The translations under genes and the position numbers were made by a program. A stretch of 64,000 bases of DNA. It comes from Ariolimax columbianus (lineage: Eukaryota; Mollusca; Gastropoda; Stylommatophora; Arionidae). Below the pieces are notes generated by a model. The model saw only the letters and a program-made list of their open reading frames with translations, had not been told where the DNA came from and ran no database searches. The stretch is from NCBI GenBank assembly GCA_036924085.1, contig JAVGWX010000011.1, positions 12,877,318-12,941,317 on the forward strand, given 5' to 3'. Shown here piece after piece: positions 52,501 through 61,500 of the stretch (positions within the stretch are counted from its first letter, which is position 1; each line of letters starts with the position of its first letter).

Positions 52501-55500
52501 ACGTTATTAATGTGGTTCTGCCATACGTTATTAATGTGGTTCTGCCATACGTTATTAATGTGGTTCTGCCATACGTTATTAATGTTGTTCTGCCATACGT
52601 TATTAATGTGGTTCTGTCATACGTTATTAATGTGGTTCTGCCATACGTTATTAATGTGGTTCTGCCATACGTTATTAATGTGGTTCTGCCATACGTTATT
52701 AATGTTGTTCTGTCATACGTTATTAATGTGGTTCTGCCATACGTTATTAATGTGGTTCTGTCATACGTTATTAATGTGGTTCTGTCATACGTTATTAATG
52801 TTGTTCTGTCATACGTTATTAATGTGGTTCTGTCATACGTTATTAATGTGGTTCTGTCATACGTTATTAATGTGGTTCTGCCATACGTTATTAATGTGGT
52901 TCTGCCATACGTTATTAATGTGGTTCTGTCATACGTTATTAATGTGGTTCTGTCATACGTTATTAATGTGGTTCTGTCATACGTTATTAATGTGGTTCTG
53001 CCATACGTTATTAATGTGGTTCTGCCATACGTTATTAATGTTGTTCTGTCATACGTTATTAATGTGGTTCTGTCATACGTTATTAATGTGGTTCTGTCAT
53101 ACGTTATTAATGTGGTTCTGCCATACGTTATTAATGTTGTTCTGCCATACGTTATTAATGTGGTTCTGTCATACGTTATTAATGTGGTTCTGTCATACGT
53201 TATTAATGTGGTTCTGTCATACGTTATTAATGTGGTTCTGTCATACGTTATTAATGTGGTTCTGTCGTTCTGCCATACGTATTAATGTTGTTCTGCCATA
53301 CGTTATTAATGTGGTTCTGTCATACGTTATTAATGTGGTTCTGTCATACGTTATTAATGTGGTTCTGTCATACGTTATTAATGTTGTTCTGCATACGTTA
53401 TTAATGTGGTTCTGTCATACGTTATTAATGTGGTTCTGTCATACGTTATTAATGTGTTCTGCCATACGTTATTAATGTGGTTCTGCCATACGTTATTAAT
53501 GTGTTCTGCCATACGTTATTAATGTGGTTCTGTCATACGTTATTAATGTGGTTCTGTCATACGTTATTAATGTGGTTCTGCCATACGTTTATTAATGTGT
53601 TCTGCCATACGTTATTAATGTGGTTCTGTCATACGTTATTAATGTGGTTCTGTCATACGTTATTAATGTGGTTCTGTCATACGTTATTAATGTGGTTCTG
53701 TCATACGTTATTAATGTTGTTCTGTCATACGTTATTAATGTGGTTCTGTCATACGTTATTAATGTGGTTCTGTCATACGTTATTAATGTTGTTCTGCCAT
53801 ACGTTATTAATGTGGTTCTGTCATACGTTATTAATGTTGTTCTGTCATACGTTATTAATGTGGTTCTGTCATACGTTATTAATATTGTTCTGCCATACGT
53901 TATTAATGTGGTTCTGTCATACGTTATTAATTTGGTTCTGTCATACGTTATTAATGTGGTTCTGTCATACGTTATTAATGTGGTTCTGTCCATACGTTAT
54001 TAATGTGGTTCTGTCATACGTTATTAATGTGGTTCTGTCATACGTTATTAATGTGTCTGTCATACGTTTAATGTGTTCTGTCATACGTTATTAATATTGT
54101 TCTGCCATACGTTATTAATGTGGTTCTGTCATACGTTATTAATGTGGTTCTGTCATACGTTATTAATGTGGTTCTGTCATACGTTATTAATGTGGTTCTG
54201 TCATACGTTATTAATGTGGTTCTGTCATACGTTATTAATGTGGTTCTGCCATACGTTATTAATGTGGTTCTGTCATACGTTATTAATGTGGTTCTGCCAT
54301 ACATTATTCATTTTTGTTGGCAATCTCCATCGTTTGTTATAATTGAGCAGCAGTATTCAAAACTTGTCATTTTCGTAACTTCTTGGTTCGCTAGGATAAC
54401 TGTCTGGTTTTTACCTTATCAGTGTTCGCTATCATGGTCTTGTGAATGATTTGTTTGTTGAAAATTGTAAATGGAAATTGTACTTTTCATACTTCAACTC
54501 AAATAAATCCAAAGGAAGAAATATCAATATTGCTTTATTTTATTTGTGATCTTACTATCATATGAAACTACATTGCCTTGTTTTGCTGGGACTGTAACTT
54601 AGTGCATCCAGTTTCAACAGGTGCTTCTGTCAGGTTTGATTTCTTTAGTCATCAAATGTCCCCTGCCTGTAGGGCAGCAGATTTGTGTCTTGGTTGGTTT
54701 GACCCCAGCTCAGCTTGGAAGATCCTTCTCATGTATGCTACATTGACCACACATCTTGTGGTTAACAATTTCTGTTGTTCTCTGAAGACCTTTATAAAAG
54801 CTTTTAAACTTGACATGACCATTTTCTAGGTATGTGTGGAATGCATGGACTTCTATTTCTCCATTTTAAACCAAGTCTCTGATAACCCTAGCTGAAATGG
54901 CGTATTCAGTCTCCACTTTAACTGAATTTAACTTAACGTCTTTATACTTGTTAAGCACAGCCAATAGCGGCGCTTGCACGCTTTATCAAATCTGGCAAGA
55001 TAAACGGTTCGCACTATTCACGAAAATCAAATTAATGCGTACGCTGGTCCTGTCAATATTCCTCTATGCTTGTGAGGCATGGACAGTTACAGCTGACTTT
55101 CAGCGAAGGATACAGGCCTTGGAGATGAGATGTTTCCGAAGACTTTTAAACGTCACGTACAAAGATCGAGTTACAAATGAGAAAATACGAGATAGAATTA
55201 CAACAGCAATAGGGTCTTTTGAAGATCTCTTGGCAACTGTCAATAGCAGGAAAGTCGCTTGGTACGGTCACATATCGAGATCAAATGGTCTTGCAAATAC
55301 GATCCTCCACGGAAAGGTGCAAGGCAGACGACGAAGAGGCTGTCCCCAAAAGAGGTGGGAGGACTACATAAAAGAATTGACTAATCTCCAACCAGAAGAG
55401 GCACAGGCAGCGGCCGCTGACAGAGAAAAGTGGAGTGGTATTGTGAGGATGTCTTCATATGTACTCCAACGACCTCACCGGTTACGGGATGACCTGACCT

Positions 55501-58500
55501 GACATGACTGGTTTAGAAGACTGCAGAGTCTGTAAACAACCAGTTTCTTTTACATTTCCTTTCTCCAAAAGCTATGTGCATCCAATCTATTCTTAAATGC
55601 ATTAATTGTCCCTGCCTCCACTACTTCCTGTGATAACCTACTAGTGCAACCTATTAATTTACCATGTTAATCTGCCATTTTGATGGATGTTCGACAGGTC
55701 ATTCAAAAAATGTTACCAGAAAACATAGTATCTTTATATTTCCTATTTCGGTCAAGTGAGCACATTTCAGATGAATACCGAGGAAAATTATTGTGCTTGC
55801 CCTTGAATTCTTCATCTCAGCATGAAAGCCGATTGTTAAAATGGCAGCAGTAACAAAGTGTTTGTTAAAAACAAGAAATGTGTCTTTTAGAAATATCTTT
55901 TTACTAAAAAAAAGATTTAACAGAAAAAATGTAGTTTTAAAAAATAATTACTTATTTGCCAATGCGATCCTTGGTCTAGTTTTCGTCTTATTGCAGGCAT
56001 TTTCTGTTATTCTAGTTATAATTATCTTAATGCCTAGAGGCATTTGAAGCTTCCACAAGGACTTTCAGTGCATTTCTGTCTTGAGCAACCTTTCGCTCAG
56101 TGCCCTGTGTCAGAGATGCGCAGGACAGCTCATCCTCCATCGTGCGTCTCCAAGTAGTTCTTGGTCTAACTTTCTATCTTTTGCATTTCAGTTTCCATAT
56201 AAGTCTTTTAGCGGGCATGCTCGGACTCATTCTCATGCCACCTCCATCTTCTCTCTCTTATAATGCTATCCATATGTTGTTGGTGTCCTGTAAAAGTTTG
56301 TCATTTGATATTTTGTCTGGCCAAAACACTCTAATAATTTTGCGATGGCATTTTTTGGGGACAGGTTTTTAATTTCTGGCTATCCATATTTGTCAACCTC
56401 CAGCATTCCGAACCATACAGAAGTACCAGTAAGACACTACTATTCTATAGCCCGTTTAGTTCTCCTGCTGTAATGGTTACCCCTGAATATATAAACTTCC
56501 TTACTTTTTTCATTACTTCTCCATTCATGATTATACATTGTATTTATTTACCTATGTTGCTTGTCATTTACTATATTCTTTGTTTTCAATGTGTTTCTTT
56601 TCATGCTCGTTGGTTATTTGTGGATGTCTGGTATTAACTTATGAACCTTTCCACTTCTATAGATGTCATGGATGTGAAATACTTGCTTCAGCAGCTGGGC
56701 CAGGCTAAAACTCACCTGGAGGTTGTCAAAATGATTAAGGAAGTGGACTCCACACAGAAAGAAGCTATCAATTACACCGACTTTGTTAAGATGATGCTCG
56801 GACCTAAGTCAACTGTGCTGAAGATGTGAGTAATGTCAAACTGGCAGATGGTTGGAGGGAAGAAGATGGGAGGAGGACAATGTTGGGAATGAAAAACATG
56901 TAAAAGGGATTATTCATTTTTTAAAGTCTATTTGGGATTGTGGCTCTTTTGGTAGTCAAGTGTAGAGTTGACCTCTTCGATAGTCTATTGTAGAATGTGG
57001 ACTTCTTTGGTAGTCAGGTGTAGAGTTTGGACCTCTTCAATAGTAAATTGTAGAATGTGGACTCCTTTGGTAGTCAGGTGTAGAGTTTAGACCTCTTCGA
57101 TAGTCTATTGTAGAATATGGATTCCTTTGGTAGTCAGGTGTAGAGTAGACCTCTTTGATAGTCTATTGTAGAATGTGGACTCCTTTGGTAGTCAGGTGTA
57201 GAGTTTAGACCTCTGATAGTCATGTATAAAGTTTACACCTCTTTACTGCCGGAGACGGATGTGTCGGACCGAAAGGTGCAAATATCGCAGCCAAGCTGTA
57301 CACTAGCAACACAACGAAATCCGTTCTCCGGACTACATCCTGCTACTGTTCAGGGCTTCGTAGGCGGAGATTGAGAACGAATACAGAAGACAGAATAAGA
57401 CCTCTTTGATAGTAATTCTAGAATGTGGACCTCTATGGAAGTCTATTTGTAGAATATGGACCTCTTTGGTAGTCTATTGTAGAATGTGTAGACTCTCACA
57501 GCACTCTAATGAGGCTTATGAACCCCTCCAGTAGCCTAGTGAAGCCATTGAACCCCTCCAGTAGCCTAGTGAAGCCATTGAACCCCTCCAGCAGTCTAGT
57601 CAAGCCAGTGAACCTCTCCAGTAGCCTAGTGAGGTTATTGAACTCGTCTAGCCTGTGAACCCCTATAGTAATCGTAAAGCTTTGAACCCTTCTGACAGTC
57701 TAGTGAAGCCATTAAACCCCTCCAGCAGTCTAGTCAAACCTCTGAACCCCTCTAGCAGTCAAGTCTTTGAACCACACACTCCCCAAGCAGTCTGATAACT
57801 TAATAGCACCAGGTAGCTGAATAGATAGCTGACCATGTTAGTCTTCTGACTGCAGAAATAAAGACTGTGCGCATGCCATCCATGGTTTGTTTCTTCTTCT
57901 TCGTTCATCCTTTGGGGATCAAGATGCTGAGCAGCGCATGAGCTGCAGTGGTCAGCGACCCATAGCTGACTGCTAGCGTCAGGGCCAGCAAACCCATAGC
58001 TGGCAAGACCCTTCTACACCTCCACGCAGTGATCCTGGATAACAGACTGCAGCAAGGCAGACTGGCTAAGGAGAAGGGATCGAAGAGGGAATGCTAACCC
58101 GGTACTCAAAAAATGATTGCTGAAATCGGATGTGTTGGACCGAAAGGTGCAAATATCGCAGCCAAGCTGTAAACTACAACACAACGCATTCCGTTCTCTG
58201 GACTACATTCTGTTACTTACCCTTTCAGGGTTTGGTAGTGGGAGACTGAGAACAAACGAAGAAGAAGAAGAAGAAGAAGTTCATCCTTTGATCGATGTCC
58301 CAGTTTCTCTTACAAAATCCGCCATTGTTTGTAAGGCTGTTTTATCTCTATACAGATTTTGTCTTTCAAATTCCTTGCAATACCGATATTGTTCCCTGTT
58401 GAGCACAGGTCTTCAACAATTACATCTTGAGTCAAAAAAAATGTTGACCTGCTGGTATCTTTTGAAGTTTTTGTTTCTTAAAGTTTCCACAGGATGGGAT

Positions 58501-61500
58501 AACAAGCCCCCATGCCCTGTCCTTCTAAGTTGCCCCTTACAGCAAACCAGGCATGTTTTAGCATTACTATTCTTTTCTCCTCTTTTGGGCTCTGATAGTA
58601 CTACATTGATTTCTGTTGGTAACAAAGTCACATAATGTTAAATTTATGATGCTTTTTTGCCTATTTTCATAATTGAAGAAAATGGTACATTTCATTTATT
58701 GATTAGTTTTTGAGGAGTGCGTGGCCGAATGGTTTTGAGGTCTGTCTGCCGACAAGAAGGGCAGCGGTTCGAATCTTGATATGGCATATGTTGTTTTTCT
58801 GTTGGGGGTGAAATAAACAAACACAGCCAGCACATGAGGTGACGAGAGCAGTGGCGAGGCGGCCTGTAGTTTTCAGCCTAAAAAAAAAACCGTCAACTAT
58901 GCCAGCAATGGGGAAAAAGTCATATTGACATTTTTAATAGTCTTTTTCTTCGTCTTCTTTGTTTGTTCTCAATCTCCTGTTACCAAGATCTGGAAAGTGC
59001 TTTGCAAGTAGCAGGATGTTGTTCAGAGAGCGGAATGCATTGTGTCGTAGTTTACAGCTTGACTGCGGTATTTGTACCTTTTGGTCTGATACATCCGACT
59101 TCATCAGGCATTTTTGGATACTGGGTTAGGCTTCCCTCTTCGATCCCTTCTCATTAGCCAGTCTGCTCTGTTGCAGCCTGTTATTCAGGATCACAGCATG
59201 GAAGTGTAGAAAGGTCTTGGCAGCTTTGGTTCGCTGACATTAGCAGTCAGCTATGGGTCACTGATCCGCTGCAGCTCATTCACTGCTCAGCATATTGATC
59301 CCTATTGATTAGTAAAAATATAGATGTTGTTATGTTGTCTCATATAAGTAAATCTGCAATCTGTATTCATCATTGTTATAATTTGTTTGATATTTTTATT
59401 TGTGTTCTTATTTGTCTCTAGTGAAGACCTTTTGGTTGTAAAGTATATTTCCTTTCATTTGTTCTGGTGAAATTTTTGAGCTATACTGATGTATGTGATA
59501 ATTACTATCCAAGTCTGCCGACCCAGAGATAGCTGTAAACACGGTTTCTTTGGAGGGTATATGTACCATGTGGTGGATTCTGGGGTAGCGAGATTGAGGC
59601 ACATGTTTTCAGCAACAATCATCTCCTTATTCATCTACTATTTAGTTGCCTGCCTAGAGATTGAAGCGAAAGAAGAATCCACCTATAATACATTTATTTT
59701 ATTTTACCCCCGATATATTTCTCTACTTTCCAAAGTCATGTGCATTGCACTATGTTTTTATTTTGCGCCTGTCGGCCCAGTGCATCCGACTTCGCCAAGC
59801 ATTTTATGTAAGAATCTGCTTCCTCCTGCATTTTCTAAGGGTTTGCTTCCCGGGGGAATTATAACAGGTGGCATGAAGTCAACGCCAATTGTAGAACTTG
59901 AAAAGATTACAAAACTGCAATCCATGACCGATAGAAGAGACTGCAGAGCCCAGCTGCAGTCAGAGAAACTCCGAAGACTGACGGACCATCCAATGTACCA
60001 GAGACTAAACACTTTGGGAAATGGGAAACTGAAGCGGAGAAACTTTGCAGAAATAGCCAAAGCAAAGATGCACGAAGATCCCATAAACGCACTAACAACA
60101 CCAAAACCCATCACTACTGTACGAAAACCTACTTGGAGGCAGGATATATTTCCAGAGGTGGTAGAAAATATACCAGGTATTGCAAACAAAAACTGCCAGA
60201 GTGAGAAAGAAAGGAGAGACACTACCCTAAGCTTCATAACGAAAAGCTACCCAAGCATGGACTGGACCCATGCATACACCGACGGTTCTGTAACAAACAC
60301 TACACAGAACGGAGGGGCAGGAGCATTCCTGAACCTACCAAATGGCAGAAATATAACACTGTCATTCGCTACTGGTAAGTACACAAGCAATTTCAGAGCT
60401 GAGGCAGAGGCACTGAGGGCGGCAGTGGAAGAAATGGCAACACACAGTGAAAATGAGAGCCATATAGTCTTGCTGACAGATGCTCTCGAAGTAGTCACAG
60501 CGCTAAAAAGCCAGAAGAACACTGAGCTTAATGACTTAAGAGCAGCACTCTGCAAACTGTGCCAGCAGTCCGCACCAAAAAGGGTGGTGGTACAGTTGGT
60601 TCCGGCACACTGCAACATCCTAGGCAACGAGGAGGCAGACTGGCAAAAGAAGGTGCAAGGCTACCACAAACAGATACCAGTATGACGTACGAAGAGTCAA
60701 AACGGCTTATCAAAGCCAGATACATGTCCAAATGGGAAACCGAACATACTGGTTACACCAAAAACGATGCCTATTACCAGTTGAACCGAAGAGAGCAGGT
60801 CGTTGTCTTCAGACTTCGCACTGGCCACAACAGACTGAGGTACCACCTATTCAACAAATTGAAGATAGGGTGTACCGACGAATGCCCGTGCGGTACTGGT
60901 AAAATGACCACTGAACATCTGCTGCAGAACTGCCCGACATACGAGGATCAGAGAGAGCAGATGTGGCCATTGCCAGTGGAACTGCAAGACAAGCTGTATG
61001 GTAGTGGCGAGAGTCTCAGGATGACCGCCGCTTTTTTCGAGAAAATAATGGTTACTGTCTGACTGTGTACGCAGAAGAAGAAGAAGAAGCTTCCCGGGGG
61101 TAACGTCCAGTGCTGTGATTGAGAAGCAAGCCCAGCACCTTCAGATTGTGAGCCGTATCACTTAACCACTAGCCCAGGCCATCCCCTATATGCAATATAA
61201 TGTCACTCCCATTCTCTTTGACCATCTACAATTGAATATCACAACACATCTCCTCTACAATTGAATGTCACAACACATCACCTCTACAATTGAATATCAT
61301 AACACATCTCCTCTACAATTGAATGTCACAACACATCATCTCTACAATTGAATGTCACAATACATCACCTCTACAATTGAATATCACAACACATCTCATC
61401 TACAATTGAATGTCACAACACATCTCCTTGTCCATCTACAATATACTGTCACAACACATCTCCTTGCCCATCTACAATATACTGTCTCAACACATCTCCT

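Larger units (their letters stand above)
44450..54445 (-). mobile_element. RTE-like LINE RT relic split by the 9.1-kb array and a SINE
   Basis: Read on the minus strand from 54445: KTMIANTDKVKTRQLS, frameshift, ILANQEVTKMTSFEYCCSII, TNDGDCQQK, MNNVWQN; then the array. It resumes at about 45200 with INNVWQNTLNKMTKIKILKA, CIIPMAMYGYETW, then after the SINE-F insertion RKLQYFGHIKCRNGLEKNNT. The order matches one RT thumb-to-C-terminal region, so array and SINE are both insertions or expansions within one LINE copy. Confidence 0.75.

Noticed and set aside
45148..53475. 2775-aa and 2215-aa hydrophobic repeat proteins
   Set aside because: Two overlapping frames of the same 24-bp tandem repeat, no start context, no non-repeat domain, and the array lies inside an AIF1 intron and a dead LINE.
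54897..55502. Host gene for a 201-aa protein
   Set aside because: Clear LINE ORF2 C-terminal fragment (YACEAWT, GRRRRG basic tail), so it is transposon-derived.
58712..58785. tRNA gene
   Set aside because: A and B boxes are present but the cloverleaf is incomplete and the sequence runs on into a SINE body. The same holds for the heads at 24103, 26812, 29342, 38892 and 61843.
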